Assembly (NCBI GenBank): GCA_035626395.1
Contig: DASPNR010000030.1
Location: 372,001 to 436,000 of the forward strand
Source of the DNA: Candidatus Limnocylindrales bacterium
Lineage (GTDB): Bacteria; Desulfobacterota; Binatia; UBA1149; CAITLU01
Length of the DNA: 64,000 nucleotides
Direction: 5' to 3'
Made by a program: the position numbers and the translations under genes. The notes under the pieces are model-generated. The model was not told where the DNA came from. It did not search any database and saw nothing but the letters and a program-made list of their open reading frames with translations. Shown here piece by piece: positions 25,226 through 36,465 of the stretch. Positions within the stretch are counted from its first letter, which is position 1; each line of letters opens with the position of its first letter.

Positions 25226-25343
25226 TTCCGCCGCCCGCGCACGCAGGCACCGCTGCCGTCGCCGGATTTCGCCGCGCGCGCACGCAGGACCGCTGCCGTC
25301 GGCGAATTTCGCCGCCCGCGCACGCAGGCATTCCGGCCGACGG
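25226..25343. repeat. Intergenic tandem repeat, about 2.8 copies of 40-41 bp
   Basis: Copies start at about 25226, 25267 and 25307. The common core is CGCCGCCCGCGCACGCAGG followed by a CCGCTGCCGTC segment; copies 1 and 2 differ by a few bases, copy 3 diverges at its end. The array lies in the 244-bp gap between divergent genes pcm and the membrane protein at 25426 and has no convincing ORF. Confidence 0.75.
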
Positions 25344-25425
25344 CGGCGCCTGCCGTTCGCTCATGCATGCATCAGGACCGACGGCGGCTTGCGAGCGGGG
25401 TGGCCTCGTGCTCGGAGTTGCGACC

Positions 25426-25809
25426 ATGAACCCGACGCTGGTCCTTCGCATCCTCGCCGCCCTGGTCGCCATCCGCGCCGTGACCAACTTCTTCAAGGCC
25501 GGCGGCGGCAATCTGGGCTTCGTGCTGTTCGGCTGGCGGCTGGGGCCGACGGCGTCGATGATCTTCGGACCGGCCTTCGCCATCTTCATGCTCGTGTACG
25601 TGTGGGCGGCGTGGACGAAGCGAAGCGTGGCGCTGCCGCTCGGCATCGTCTACGCCGTGTTCGCCACGCTCAACATCGTGTTGTTCCCGTTCGTCACCGG
25701 CATCGGGGAGATCTCGCCGCTGGCCTACCTCGGCTTCAGCATCGTCGGCATCGGCGTGAGCTGGGGCATGGTTCTTCTGCTGCGCTCGATGTACCGCGAG
25801 CTGCAGTGA
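25426..25809 (+). CDS. Small four-helix membrane protein of unknown function
   Basis: 127 residues with four hydrophobic segments (about 7-25, 44-63, 70-92, 98-120) and few charged residues. It resembles generic DUF-type small integral membrane proteins but I cannot name the family. ATG 25426 gives a start just before the first helix. It lies 60 bp upstream of glpK on the same strand; a glpF-type aquaporin would be expected there in many bacteria, but the sequence lacks NPA motifs, so it is not a glycerol facilitator of the MIP family. Confidence 0.68.
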   Translation: MNPTLVLRILAALVAIRAVTNFFKAGGGNLGFVLFGWRLGPTASMIFGPAFAIFMLVYVWAAWTKRSVALPLGIVYAVFATLNIVLFPFVTGIGEISPLAYLGFSIVGIGVSWGMVLLLRSMYRELQ

Positions 25810-25869
25810 GGCCGCGGCTTCCCCTATCCTGGCTGCCCAGACATCATCGCCCGTCGCAGGAGGACCGCG

Positions 25870-27360
25870 ATGCCGCGCTTCGTACTTGCCATCGACCAGG
25901 GAACCACCGGCTCCACCGTCATGGTCTTCGACGACGAAGGCCGGGTGCGCTCGCGCGCCTACTCCGAGTTCACCCAGCACTATCCCAAGCCGGCCTGGGT
26001 CGAGCATGACGCCGAAGAGATCTGGCTGGTCACGCATGGCCTGATCGGCAAGGCGCTGGCGGCCGCCAGGATCAAGCCCGAGCAGCTCGCCGGCATCGGC
26101 ATCACCAATCAGCGCGAGACGGCGCTGGTATGGGACCGCAAGAGCGGGCAGCCCATCCACAAGGCCATCGTCTGGCAGGACCGGCGCACGGCGGCCGCCT
26201 GCGAAAAGCTTCGCAAGGACGGCCACGAGAAGGACGTCCGCCGCAAGACCGGCCTGGTTCTCGATCCCTACTTCTCCGGAACCAAGATCGGCTGGCTGCT
26301 CGGCAACGTTCGCGGCGCGCGCGCGCGTGCCGAGCGAGGCGAGCTCTGCTTCGGCACCATCGACAGCTGGCTCATCTGGAAGCTGACCGGGGGCGCTTCG
26401 CACGTCACCGACTACACCAACGCCTCGCGCACCATGCTGCTCAACATCCGCACGCGGCAGTGGGACGCCTCGCTCGGCGCCATGCTGGCGGTGCCGCTGG
26501 CGATGATGCCCAAGGTGCTGCCGTCGGCGGGGATCTTCGGCGAGACCGCGCCGGGAATCGTGGGCAGGACCGCCATCCCGATCTCGGGCGTTGCCGGCGA
26601 CCAGCAGGCGGCGCTGTTCGGCCAGGCCTGCATCAAGCCGGGCATGACCAAGAACACGTACGGCACCGGCTGCTTCCTGATGATGTACGCCGGGGAGGAG
26701 CCGCTCGAGTCGCGAAACGGACTCGTCACCACGCTGTGCTGTCGCGCCGACGGCTCGCCCGCCTACGCGCTGGAGGGCTCCGTATTCATCGCCGGCGCTG
26801 CCGTGCAATGGCTGCGCGACGGGCTGCGCCTGATCAAGACCGCCGCCGACAGCGAGGGCGCTGCGCGTCGCGTCGACTCCACGCTCGGCACCTACGTCGT
26901 TCCTGCCTTCGCTGGCCTCGGTGCGCCCTACTGGGATGCCGATGCCCGCGGGGCGGTGGTGGGCCTGACGCGCGGCGTGACGGCCGATCATCTGATCCGT
27001 GCCACGCTCGAAGCGCTCGCCTATCAGACGCGCGACGTCGTCGACGCGATGGCCGCCGACAGCGGCCGCAAGCTGCGCATGCTGCGCGTGGACGGCGGCG
27101 CCACCGCCAACGATTTTCTCATGCAGTTCCAGGCCGACATCCTCGGCGTGTCCGTCGATCGCCCCACCGTCATCGAAACGACCGCGGCCGGCGCCGCGTT
27201 CCTGGCCGGCGTCGGCGCGGGTGTCTGGAAGAGCTCGCGCGAGCTGGAGGCCGTCCGCAAGGTCGACCGCGTCTTCAAGCCCGCCATGAACGCGCGCCAG
27301 CGCGCGGAGCTCTACGACGGCTGGAAAGCCGCCGTCGAGCGCGTTCGCAGCCAAGGCTGA
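25870..27360 (+). CDS. glpK: Glycerol kinase
   Basis: Phosphorylates glycerol to sn-glycerol 3-phosphate with ATP. 496 residues, the usual length. The FGGY-kinase N-domain starts VLAIDQGTTGSTVMVFD (phosphate binding), continues with GIGITNQRETALVWD and substrate residues in IVWQDRRT; the C-domain has GAAVQWLRD, FAGLGAPYWDADARGAVVGL and LRVDGGATANDFLMQFQADI. A strong AGGAGG lies about 6 nt before the ATG. The next gene starts 8 nt after the stop, so both are cotranscribed. The matching dehydrogenase glpD is 32 kb away in the same window. Confidence 0.97.
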   Translation: MPRFVLAIDQGTTGSTVMVFDDEGRVRSRAYSEFTQHYPKPAWVEHDAEEIWLVTHGLIGKALAAARIKPEQLAGIGITNQRETALVWDRKSGQPIHKAIVWQDRRTAAACEKLRKDGHEKDVRRKTGLVLDPYFSGTKIGWLLGNVRGARARAERGELCFGTIDSWLIWKLTGGASHVTDYTNASRTMLLNIRTRQWDASLGAMLAVPLAMMPKVLPSAGIFGETAPGIVGRTAIPISGVAGDQQAALFGQACIKPGMTKNTYGTGCFLMMYAGEEPLESRNGLVTTLCCRADGSPAYALEGSVFIAGAAVQWLRDGLRLIKTAADSEGAARRVDSTLGTYVVPAFAGLGAPYWDADARGAVVGLTRGVTADHLIRATLEALAYQTRDVVDAMAADSGRKLRMLRVDGGATANDFLMQFQADILGVSVDRPTVIETTAAGAAFLAGVGAGVWKSSRELEAVRKVDRVFKPAMNARQRAELYDGWKAAVERVRSQG

Positions 27361-27367
27361 GCAACCG

Positions 27368-29818
27368 GTGGGCGGCGAGCCGAAGCGCGCGACCAAGGCC
27401 GTCATCGGCGAGCCGTCGCTGCTGGTCGGACGCGACCACGAGCTCGCGCGCCTGCTCGAGCTCTACGAGGCCGCGTCCGTCGGCCGCCGTCAGCTCGCGC
27501 TGATCACCGGCGTAGCGGGCATCGGCAAAACGGCGCTCGCCCGCGAGCTCGTGCGCGTTCTGGCGTCGCCCGGCGCAGGCGCACCGCGCATCGGCGAGGG
27601 ACACTGCCTGCGGCGCTACGCGCTGCTCGAGCCGTACGCTCCGCTTCTGACGGCGCTCGGCGAAGTGACCGCCGATTGCACGGCCGACGATCCGATCTGG
27701 AACGAATGTTCGACGTGGCTCGCGCAGATGTCGACGCTGCTCTCGCCCGAGCAGCAGGAGCGGCTGCGCCAGTCGCTGCTCGGCACGGGTACCGCACGCA
27801 TGCTGCGCGAGGGAATCGCGCTGGCCGAGCGGCTGAGCGAGCAGCAGCCGCTGGTGCTGTTGCTCGAGGACATTCATCGCTGTGACCGCCCGACGCTCGA
27901 ATGGCTGTCGAGCGTGGTGGCGCGCACGACGCCGGCGCGGCTGCTCATCGTTGCGACGCTGCGCTTGTCGCGCGCGCGCTCGCGCGGGTTCGTTTCCACC
28001 ATGGTCGCGCGGCTGGCCGAGCTCACCGATCGCGTCACGAGCCTGTCCCTGGAGGCGCTGCCGGCCGATGCGGCGCGCGACTACGTGCATCAGCGGCTGG
28101 AAGGCGAAATCCCCGCCGCGCAGCGCGCCGCCATCGCCGATGCCAGCCAGGGCTACCCGCTGTTTCTCGAAGCTCTGGTCGACGACGTCGCCGGCGGCAA
28201 GGCGGTACCGCAGCAGCTGCCCGCGACCCTGCGCGAGCTGCTGGCGCGGTGGCTCGACGAGCTGACGAAGGAGGATCTCGAGCTGCTCGAGGCCGCTGCC
28301 ACGGCCGGAACCCATTTCTCCGCGCGCGAAGTGGCAGCGGCGCTGGACCGCGACCCCGCGGCCGTGGGCGGCGACTGCGAGCGGCTGGCCGAGCAGCGAA
28401 GGCTGCTGCTTCGGCATGCCGTCACCGATGGCGAGCGCGACACGTATGCGTTTCGTCACCTGCTGTTCGGACAGTCGCTGGTCGAGCACATGCCGTCGCC
28501 GCGCCGTCGCCGCTATCACCTGCTGCTCGGGCAGTTCCTCGAGCGCCGCCCATCCGGCGATCCACGCACGCTGATCTCGCGCCTGGTCTGGCACTTCGAG
28601 GCGGGCGGCGACCTCGAAAGGCATGCCTACTACCTCGAGCGTGCCGCCGAGCAGCTGGCTGCGCGCTTCGCGTATCGCGAGGCGGCCGACGTGGTCGAGC
28701 GGTGCCTGGCGGCAATCCACCGTCTGCCCGACACGCCGCAGAACGCGCTGCGCGAGGCCGCGCGCCAGCTCGACTACGGAAACCTCGTCGTCGCGTTGTG
28801 GGGCTTCGGCGATGCGCGCGCGGCTCGTGCGTTCGACCGGGCTTTCGAGCAGGCGCGGCGTCATGGCGACGAGCTGCTGATGTTCCGTGCCCAGCTCGGC
28901 CGCTGCCTGAGCGGCGTGGTTGCCGGCGACGTCACGGCTCGCGAGCCCGCCTCGGCGCTGCTCGAGATCGTCGCGCGCGGGCACGTCGAGCTGTCCTCGG
29001 TCGCGCATCTGTACAACTCGTACGTCGAATTCATCGCCGGCCGCTTCGCCCAAGCCACCGAGCATGCCGTGCGTGCCGAGCGCGACCTGGCGCAGGCCCT
29101 TCCCGGCGTCCCCGTCCTCACCGACCTGGAATCCTTTCTCCACGTCGCGCTGGCGCTGGCGCTGACGCCGCGCGGCGAGCTGGCCGACGCCAGCGCGCAC
29201 CGCGAGCGCGCGCTGGTGCGCCTTGCCTCGCACGGCTTTCCGTACCAGCGCGCGACGGACCTGGCCGTTCTCGCCACCTCCACGCTGGCCGCGGGCGACG
29301 CCGATGCCACGCTGGCGCTGGCCGAGCAGTCGATGGAAGAGGCCGAGCGGTTCGGCCTGCACGCCGCGACGATGCTCGCCGCCTGCTGCCGCGCGTGGGC
29401 GCGCTGCCGGCGAGGGGAGGGGACGCTGGAAGCTCTGGAGTCCGCGGTCGAGGAGCGCGCGCGTGCCCGCGAGATGTGGTTCGAGTCGCTGCTGTTCGTG
29501 GCGCTTGCCGAGCTCTGCGTGCAGGGCGGCGACCTGGAGCGCGCGGCCTACTGGCTCAAGCGTGCCGGGCGCGTGGTGGGCGAGAGCGCGTTCGAGGCCG
29601 AGCGCTGGCGGGTTCGCGCCCTGCTCGCGCGCGAGCTGTCCGCGCGCGGCCGGTCGCTGCACGAGGACGCGGCGTTCGGGGACTGCGAGCCGGGATCGGA
29701 GAAGCGGCTGTCGGACCAGGACTGTTTCGCGCAGGCGCTGCGCATCGCCCGGGCGCAGGGCGCGCGGCTGTTCGAGGAGCGCACTGCGCGCTCCATGGCC
29801 CACGACCGCCGCAGCTGA
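27368..29818 (+). CDS. Large AAA (AAA_16) ATPase with TPR-like region
   Basis: 816 residues. [20 protein letters not shown] opens an AAA_16/ORC-type module; Walker A is [10 protein letters not shown] (about residues 49-58) and Walker [12 protein letters not shown] (about 165). After residue 350 the protein is a long run of helical repeats rich in Ala, Leu, Glu and Arg, typical of TPR-like arrays. This layout matches the ATPase and repeat part of MalT/LAL regulators and of AAA-linked adenylate cyclases, but neither a LuxR-type DNA-binding domain nor a cyclase or kinase domain is present. GTG 27368 is 8 nt after the glpK stop. A signalling or scaffold role is a guess. Confidence 0.8.
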   Translation: MGGEPKRATKAVIGEPSLLVGRDHELARLLELYEAASVGRRQLALITGVAGIGKTALARELVRVLASPGAGAPRIGEGHCLRRYALLEPYAPLLTALGEVTADCTADDPIWNECSTWLAQMSTLLSPEQQERLRQSLLGTGTARMLREGIALAERLSEQQPLVLLLEDIHRCDRPTLEWLSSVVARTTPARLLIVATLRLSRARSRGFVSTMVARLAELTDRVTSLSLEALPADAARDYVHQRLEGEIPAAQRAAIADASQGYPLFLEALVDDVAGGKAVPQQLPATLRELLARWLDELTKEDLELLEAAATAGTHFSAREVAAALDRDPAAVGGDCERLAEQRRLLLRHAVTDGERDTYAFRHLLFGQSLVEHMPSPRRRRYHLLLGQFLERRPSGDPRTLISRLVWHFEAGGDLERHAYYLERAAEQLAARFAYREAADVVERCLAAIHRLPDTPQNALREAARQLDYGNLVVALWGFGDARAARAFDRAFEQARRHGDELLMFRAQLGRCLSGVVAGDVTAREPASALLEIVARGHVELSSVAHLYNSYVEFIAGRFAQATEHAVRAERDLAQALPGVPVLTDLESFLHVALALALTPRGELADASAHRERALVRLASHGFPYQRATDLAVLATSTLAAGDADATLALAEQSMEEAERFGLHAATMLAACCRAWARCRRGEGTLEALESAVEERARAREMWFESLLFVALAELCVQGGDLERAAYWLKRAGRVVGESAFEAERWRVRALLARELSARGRSLHEDAAFGDCEPGSEKRLSDQDCFAQALRIARAQGARLFEERTARSMAHDRRS

Positions 29819-29904
29819 GCGGGCAGGGTCGATGCCGGCATCTGCCGCCGGGCCGCGAGCCTTCGTCAGCCATGTCCGCGCCGCGGGCGCGCCCGCGCAG
29901 CGGG

Positions 29905-29932
29905 TTGAGCCGGCGTCGCCCCGTGCTATACA
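29905..29932 (+). promoter_or_regulatory. Promoter of rpmE
   Basis: TTGAGC (29905-29910), 16-nt spacer, TATACA (29927-29932). Start of transcription near 29939 would give a leader of about 58 nt with a normal ribosome binding site (AGAGGA) before the ATG at 29997. Confidence 0.55.
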
Positions 29933-29996
29933 GACCGGCTTCGACGCGTTGCCCGGCCATCACGGAGGGCGGCCGGTCGATCCGACAGAGGACCCA

Positions 29997-30209
29997 ATGA
30001 AGGCAGGCATCCATCCCGAGTACAAAGAGGTCGAGGTCATCTGCGCGTGCGGCAACAGCTTCCGCACCCGCTCGACGGCCCCGAAGATCCACGTCGAAAT
30101 CTGCTCCAACTGCCATCCCTTCTACACCGGGACGCAGAAGCTCATGGATACCGCCGGCCGGGTCGAGCGCTTCCGCCAGAGATACGGGAACGCCAAGTAC
30201 GGGAAGTAG
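29997..30209 (+). CDS. rpmE: 50S ribosomal protein L31
   Basis: 70 residues, full family length ([20 protein letters not shown] to the end NAKYGK). Cys16, Cys18, Cys36 and Cys39 make this the zinc-binding C+ form; no C- paralogue is seen in the window. It sits at the central protuberance and bridges to the small subunit. AGAGGA lies 7-8 nt before the ATG. It heads the run rpmE-prfA-prmC-murA, with a terminator-like hairpin after the stop, so the downstream genes may need read-through or another promoter. Confidence 0.97.
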   Translation: MKAGIHPEYKEVEVICACGNSFRTRSTAPKIHVEICSNCHPFYTGTQKLMDTAGRVERFRQRYGNAKYGK

Positions 30210-30231
30210 CTCCCTGCAGACCCAACCTTTT

Positions 30232-30263
30232 GAAGAGGGCCGGAGGCAACTTCGGCCCTCTTC
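30232..30263 (+). terminator. Terminator-like hairpin after rpmE
   Basis: 11-bp perfect arms (GAAGAGGGCCG and complement) with a 10-nt loop, then GTGTTTGTG. Stem is strong, T-tract is short. Confidence 0.65.
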
Positions 30264-30342
30264 GTGTTTGTGGGATCAGTGCCCGCACCGCCGCGATGGC
30301 CGGCAGCGGCGGCGCCGGGAAGATGGTTTCTGAAGAACGCAG

Positions 30343-31413
30343 ATGCTCGAGAAGCTCGCCCAGATCGAAAAGCGCTTTGAGGCCATCGAGGCCGAGGTCG
30401 CCGACCCGTCCGCATACGGGAATCGCGAGCGGTTCGCCGATCTCATGCGCGAGCGCGCCGACCTGACCGAGATCGTCGAGACGTTCCGCCGCCGTCGCGC
30501 CACCGAGCAGCAGCTCCTCGAAGCCAAGGCGATGCGCGACGACTCCGATCCCGACATCCGCGAGATGGCGGTTTCCGAGATTCGCGAGCTGGAGCCGCGC
30601 CTGGAGCGGCTCGACCGCGAGCTGCAGATGCTGCTGGTGCCCAAGGACCCGCTCGATCAGCGCAACGCCATCGTGGAAATCCGCGCCGGCACCGGCGGCG
30701 ACGAAGCGGCGCTGTTCGGCGGCGACCTTCTGCGCATGTACCTGCGCTACTGCGAGCTGCGCGGGCTCAAGGTCGAAACGCTCGGCATCAGCGCCGGCGC
30801 CAAGGGCGGCGTCAAGGAAGCGGCGCTGCTGGTCTCGGGCAAGGATGCCTACGGCCTGCTCAAGTACGAGGGCGGCGTGCACCGCGTGCAGCGCGTCCCC
30901 GAGACCGAGTCGCAGGGTCGCATCCACACCTCGGCGGTCACCGTGGCCGTGCTTCCCGAAGCCGAAGAGGTCGACATCAAGATCGAGGACAAGGACCTTC
31001 GCATCGACGTCTACCGCTCCTCGGGCCCCGGCGGCCAGTCGGTCAACACGACCGACTCGGCGGTGCGCATCACGCACATTCCGAGCGGCCTGGTCGTCAT
31101 CCAGCAGGACGAGAAGAGCCAGCACAAGAACAAGGCGAAGGCGCTCAAGATCCTGCGCTCGCGCCTGTTCGACCTGGAAGAGGCCAAGCGCCGTGCGGAG
31201 ATCGACGCCAACCGCCGCGCGATGGTCGGCACCGGCGATCGCTCCGAGCGCATTCGCACCTACAACTTCCCGCAGGGCCGCGTCACCGACCACCGCATCG
31301 GGCTGACGCTCTATTCGCTCGATGCATTCCTGGGCGGCGACATGGACGAGATGCTCAGCGCCCTGCGCGCGCACTACCAGGCCGAAGCGCTCAAGGCCGA
31401 GGCGGCCCGATGA
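30343..31413 (+). CDS. prfA: Peptide chain release factor 1
   Basis: Recognises UAA and UAG and triggers peptide release. 356 residues, standard length. The GGQ motif is at residues 230-232 ([17 protein letters not shown]), and the codon-recognition tripeptide region reads [15 protein letters not shown], i.e. P-x-T as in RF1, not S-P-F of RF2. The coiled-coil domain 1 spans about 1-100. Gln232 is the methylation target of PrmC, whose gene follows 67 bp downstream. The stop TGA itself overlaps an ATG that starts no useful frame. Confidence 0.97.
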   Translation: MLEKLAQIEKRFEAIEAEVADPSAYGNRERFADLMRERADLTEIVETFRRRRATEQQLLEAKAMRDDSDPDIREMAVSEIRELEPRLERLDRELQMLLVPKDPLDQRNAIVEIRAGTGGDEAALFGGDLLRMYLRYCELRGLKVETLGISAGAKGGVKEAALLVSGKDAYGLLKYEGGVHRVQRVPETESQGRIHTSAVTVAVLPEAEEVDIKIEDKDLRIDVYRSSGPGGQSVNTTDSAVRITHIPSGLVVIQQDEKSQHKNKAKALKILRSRLFDLEEAKRRAEIDANRRAMVGTGDRSERIRTYNFPQGRVTDHRIGLTLYSLDAFLGGDMDEMLSALRAHYQAEALKAEAAR

Positions 31414-31480
31414 GCGCGCGCGCAACGACGGCGGCGCGCAGGCGCGCTGCGGCGATGCCGGCATCGACGGAGCCGCCGCG

Positions 31481-32370
31481 ATGAGCAGCGCCACCGGCAC
31501 CGACAATCCGCGCTCGCTCCTGGACTACCTGCGACTGACCGAGGGCTTTCTTGCCGGCAAGGGCATCGACAGCCCGCGTCTGGATTCCGAGCTGTTGCTG
31601 GCTTCGGTTCTCGGCATGACGCGCGTGCAGCTTTACACCAGCTTCGAGCGGCCGCTCTCGCGCGAGGAAGTCGATGCGTATCGCGCGCTGGTGCGGCGCC
31701 GCGCCGCACGCGAGCCGGTGGCCTACATCCTCGGCCGGCGCGAGTTCTGGTCGCTGGAGATCGAGGTCGACCGGCGCGTGCTCGTGCCCCGGCCCGAAAC
31801 CGAGCTGCTGGTGGAGCAGGCGCTGCAGATCCTGCGCGCGCGTGTTGCGGCCGGCGCCGATGCCGTGCGCGTGGCCGACGTCGGCACGGGCTCGGGAGCC
31901 ATCGCGGTCGCGATCGCCAAGGAGATTCCCCAAGCGTCCGTCGTGGCCACCGACAGGTCGGAGGCGGCGCTCGAGGTCGCGCCCCGCAATGCGTGCCGGC
32001 ACGGCGTCGAGGGGCGCATCGAGTGGGTCTCCGGGGATCTTCTGACGGCGTTAAGCGGCCGAGGCGCCTTCGACCTCATCGTGGCGAACCCTCCGTACAT
32101 CCGCTCCGGCGAGGTCGCCGCGCTGCCTCCCGAGGTTCGCGACTGGGAGCCGCGCATGGCCCTGGTTGCCGGCGAGGACGGCATGGATTCCACGCGCCCT
32201 CTGGTGCTCGGCGCGCCGGAGCTGCTCGCGCCGGGCGGCTGGCTTGCGGTGGAAGTCGGAACGCAGGCGGGCCTGGTGCGGCAGTGCTTCGAGGAGACGG
32301 GCTACGCCGACGTGCGCGTCGTGCGCGACCTCGCCGGCACCGAGCGCGTCGTCGCAGGCAGGAGATCGTG

Positions 32371-32371
<1 letters not shown>
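31481..32371 (+). CDS. prmC: Release factor glutamine methyltransferase
   Basis: Methylates the GGQ glutamine of RF1 and RF2. 296 residues: an N-terminal helical domain (about 1-75; SLLDYLRLTEGFLAGKGIDS, DSELLLASVLGM), then the SAM-binding fold with VADVGTGSGAIAVAIAKE and the catalytic NPPY at residues 203-206. The order prfA-prmC is widely conserved. ATG 31481 was chosen because the family starts near SLLDYL; earlier in-frame codons overlap the prfA end and contain no good start. The TGA overlaps the murA ATG by one base. Confidence 0.95.
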
Positions 32372-33629
<1,258 letters not shown>

Positions 33630-33633
<4 letters not shown>

Positions 33634-35036
33634 AAGCCGGCGCTCCAGGCGCCGGCGGCGGCGCGCGCGTGTTGCGAGGTCGCGTCGCCGCGCGCGGGCG
33701 TACGGCGGCGGGTGGCGCTCGCAGCGACGCGGCCAGCGCGACGGTGGCCGTTCTGCGCGACGGCACGCGCCAGGCGCAGGCGCAGCTGGCCAGGCTCGCG
33801 CAGCGCGGGCGCGGGCCGGCCGGCGTCGAAGCCAGGGTGCTGGCCATCCTCGAGGAGGTCCGGCGCGACGGCGACGCCGCCCTCGCGCGTCTTACCAGGC
33901 AGCTCGACGGTGTCGATCTTCGCAAGAGCGGCTTCGAAGTGAGCCGGCGCGAGATCGATGCGGCCGCCGCGCGCGTCGAGCCTTCGCTGCTGCGCGCGCT
34001 CGAGAAGGCGCATGCCCGCATCCGCGCGTTCCATCGCAACGAGCGCGAGCGCGGCTTCGACCGCAGGGAGGACGGAATCCGCACCGGCATCCGCATCACG
34101 CCGCTCGCGCACGCCGGCGTCTACGTGCCCGGAGGCAAGGCCGCGTATCCGTCCAGCGTGCTGATGAACATCGTGCCGGCCAAGGTCGCCGGCGTTCCCG
34201 AGATCACCGTGGTGACGCCGCCCTCGCGCGACGGCATCCGCGACGAGGTGCTGGCGGCGGCGAGAATCGCCGGCGCCACGCGCGTGCTGCGCATCGGCGG
34301 CGCGCAGGCGGTGGCGGCGCTGGCCTACGGAACACAGAGCATCGCGCGCGTCGACAAGATCGTGGGGCCCGGCAACATCTGGGTCGCCACGGCCAAGCGC
34401 CTTGTGTTCGGCGAGGTCGACATCGACATGGTGGCGGGGCCGAGCGAGGTGCTGATCGTCGCCGATGACAGCGCCGATCCGGAGTGGGTCGCCGCCGACA
34501 TGCTGGCGCAGGCCGAGCACGACGAGCTCGCCGCCTCCATCTGCATCACCACGTCGCCGGAGCACGGCGCCAGAGTGGCCGAGGCGCTGGCGCGCCAGTG
34601 CCAGGAGCTGCCGCGTGCGCACATCGCGGCCAAGTCGCTGACCCAGTACGGCACGATCCTGGTGGCCGCCGATCTGGATCGCGCCTGCGCGCTCGCCAAC
34701 CAGATCGCTCCCGAGCACCTGCAGGTCTTCACGCGGCGTGCGCGCACGCTGGTGCCCAAGCTGACCAATGCAGGCGCGATCTTCGTCGGAGCGCTCACCA
34801 CCGAACCGCTCGGCGACTACGCCGCCGGTCCCAATCACGTGCTGCCCACCGGCGGCTCGGCGCGGTTTGCGTCGCCGCTCGGCGTCTATGACTTCGTCAA
34901 GCGAACCAGTATCATCGAGGTCGATCGCCGCGGCTTTGCGCGGCTGGAAGGCGTGGTGACGGCGCTGGCGCGGGCCGAAGGCCTGGACGCGCACGCCGCC
35001 GCGGTGACGCGAAGGAAGCCGAAGCGGCCGCAATAA
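33630..35036 (+). CDS. hisD: Histidinol dehydrogenase
   Basis: Catalyses the last two oxidations of histidine synthesis (histidinol to histidine, NAD, Zn). 468 residues; the conserved core starts near residue 40 and includes [58 protein letters not shown] (zinc ligand region) and [10 protein letters not shown]. The first 35-40 residues, Gly/Ala/Arg rich, are an extension not in most homologues. ATG overlaps the murA stop; GGAGGG precedes it by about 5 nt. In many related bacteria hisG lies between murA and hisD; it is absent here. Confidence 0.96.
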
Positions 35037-35064
35037 CGGCACGCGCAGCCGAAGCGAGGAACAC

Positions 35065-35787
35065 GTGGCCAAGACCAAGAAGACAGCCGCCAAGAAGAGC
35101 AGCGCCGCGCGTAGCGCCACCGAGGTGCGGCCGCGTGCGCCGCGCGCCCGTCGTGGCGGCGCGAAACCCGCCGGCGCAGGCGCCGCCCCAGCTCTCGAAC
35201 CGCGCCGCGCCGAGGTGCTGCGCGAGACGAGCGAGACGCGGATCGACGTGCGCCTCGGCATCGACGAGCCCGGCTATTCGATCAGCACCGGCGTCCCGTT
35301 CCTCGATCACATGCTCGAGGCGCTGTCGCGGCACTCGGGAATCGGCATGCAGATCGCCGCCACCGGCGATACGCACATCGACGATCACCACACGGTGGAA
35401 GACGTAGGCCTGGCCATCGGCGAGGCGTTGCGGCGCGCGCTCGGCGAGAAGGCGGGCATCGCCCGTTTCGGCCATTTCGAGACTCCTCTGGACGAGGCGC
35501 TGGTGGCGGTGACGGTGGATCTCAGCGGGCGGCCGTACCTGGTCTACAACGTGCCGCTCAAGCCTCAGCGCGTCGGCACGTTCGATGTCGGGCTGGTCGA
35601 GGATTTCATGCAGGCGCTGATGACGGCCGCGGGCATGAACCTGCACGTCAACGTGCGCTATGGCCGCAACCCGCACCACATCATCGAGGCGACGTTCAAG
35701 GCGCTGGCCAAGGCGCTGGCGATGGCGTGCGCGCGTGACGCGCGCGTGCAGGGCGTGCCCTCGACGAAGGGCACGCTGCAGGGATGA
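35065..35787 (+). CDS. hisB: Imidazoleglycerol-phosphate dehydratase with basic N-terminal tail
   Basis: Dehydrates imidazole glycerol phosphate in histidine synthesis; a Mn-dependent 24-mer in known cases. The catalytic domain (residues about 48-240) is complete: RETSETRIDVRLGIDEPG, PFLDHMLEALSRHSG and DDHHTVEDVGLAIGEAL supply the metal-binding His residues. It is the monofunctional form without HisN phosphatase. The first 47 residues are an unusual tail rich in Lys, Ala, Arg and Pro (MAKTKKTAAKKSSAARS...), like a histone H1 or nucleoid-protein tail. GTG 35065 has CGAGGAAC upstream; starting at the domain would need an internal codon without an RBS. Gap to hisD 28 bp, to hisH 16 bp. Confidence 0.95.
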   Translation: MAKTKKTAAKKSSAARSATEVRPRAPRARRGGAKPAGAGAAPALEPRRAEVLRETSETRIDVRLGIDEPGYSISTGVPFLDHMLEALSRHSGIGMQIAATGDTHIDDHHTVEDVGLAIGEALRRALGEKAGIARFGHFETPLDEALVAVTVDLSGRPYLVYNVPLKPQRVGTFDVGLVEDFMQALMTAAGMNLHVNVRYGRNPHHIIEATFKALAKALAMACARDARVQGVPSTKGTLQG

Positions 35788-35803
35788 GGCCGCCGGCACC
35801 AGC

Positions 35804-36460
35804 ATGATCGCGGTCGTCGACTACGGCGTGGGCAACCTGCGCAGCGTCTCCAAGGCGCTCGAGCACGTGGGCGGGGAAGTGGTGGTCACTTCCGATCCTT
35901 CGATCATCGATTCGGCCGGCGGCGTCGTGCTGCCCGGCGTGGGCGCGTTCGCGCATTGCATGAACAATCTCGCCGCGGCGGGCCTGGAAGGCTGTGTGCG
36001 GTCGGCTGCCGCCTCGGGACGTCCGTTCCTCGGCGTGTGCGTGGGCATGCAGATCCTTTTCGAAGAGAGTGACGAGTTCGGCCGCGTTGCGGGCCTCGGC
36101 ATCCTGCCCGGACGCGTGCGGCGCTTCGAGCCGGACGATCGGGATCTCAAGGTGCCGCACATGGGATGGAACGAGCTGGTGGTGCGCCAGCGTGCGCCGC
36201 ACCTGCAAGGCCTGCCCGAGGGCACGCGCGTGTACTTCGTGCATTCCTACTACGTGGAGACGCCCGATCCCTCGATCGTCGCCACGACGACGCCGTACGG
36301 CATCGACTTCGTCTCCAGCGCGTGGCGCGACAACATCTTCGCCACGCAGTTCCATCCGGAGAAGAGCCAGGCGGCGGGGCTGAAGATCCTCGAGAACTTC
36401 GCTCGCCTGGTCGCGGCCAGCGAAGGCAGCGCCCGGGCCAAGGCTGGCGCCAGGCACTGA
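35804..36460 (+). CDS. hisH: Imidazole glycerol phosphate synthase, glutaminase subunit
   Basis: Hydrolyses glutamine and delivers ammonia to HisF. 218 residues, class I amidotransferase: [20 protein letters not shown] at the start, nucleophile Cys79 in [11 protein letters not shown], and the His/Glu pair in [11 protein letters not shown] near residue 186. [10 protein letters not shown] is the HisF-facing segment. The last 15 residues ([13 protein letters not shown]) extend slightly beyond most homologues. Five bases separate it from hisA. Confidence 0.96.
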   Translation: MIAVVDYGVGNLRSVSKALEHVGGEVVVTSDPSIIDSAGGVVLPGVGAFAHCMNNLAAAGLEGCVRSAAASGRPFLGVCVGMQILFEESDEFGRVAGLGILPGRVRRFEPDDRDLKVPHMGWNELVVRQRAPHLQGLPEGTRVYFVHSYYVETPDPSIVATTTPYGIDFVSSAWRDNIFATQFHPEKSQAAGLKILENFARLVAASEGSARAKAGARH

Positions 36461-36465
36461 CGGCC

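Noticed and set aside
25226..25343. Possible CRISPR array
   Set aside because: The units are contiguous without unique spacers and there are no cas genes.
25426..25809. Glycerol facilitator upstream of glpK
   Set aside because: Only four helices and no NPA motifs; not a MIP-family channel.
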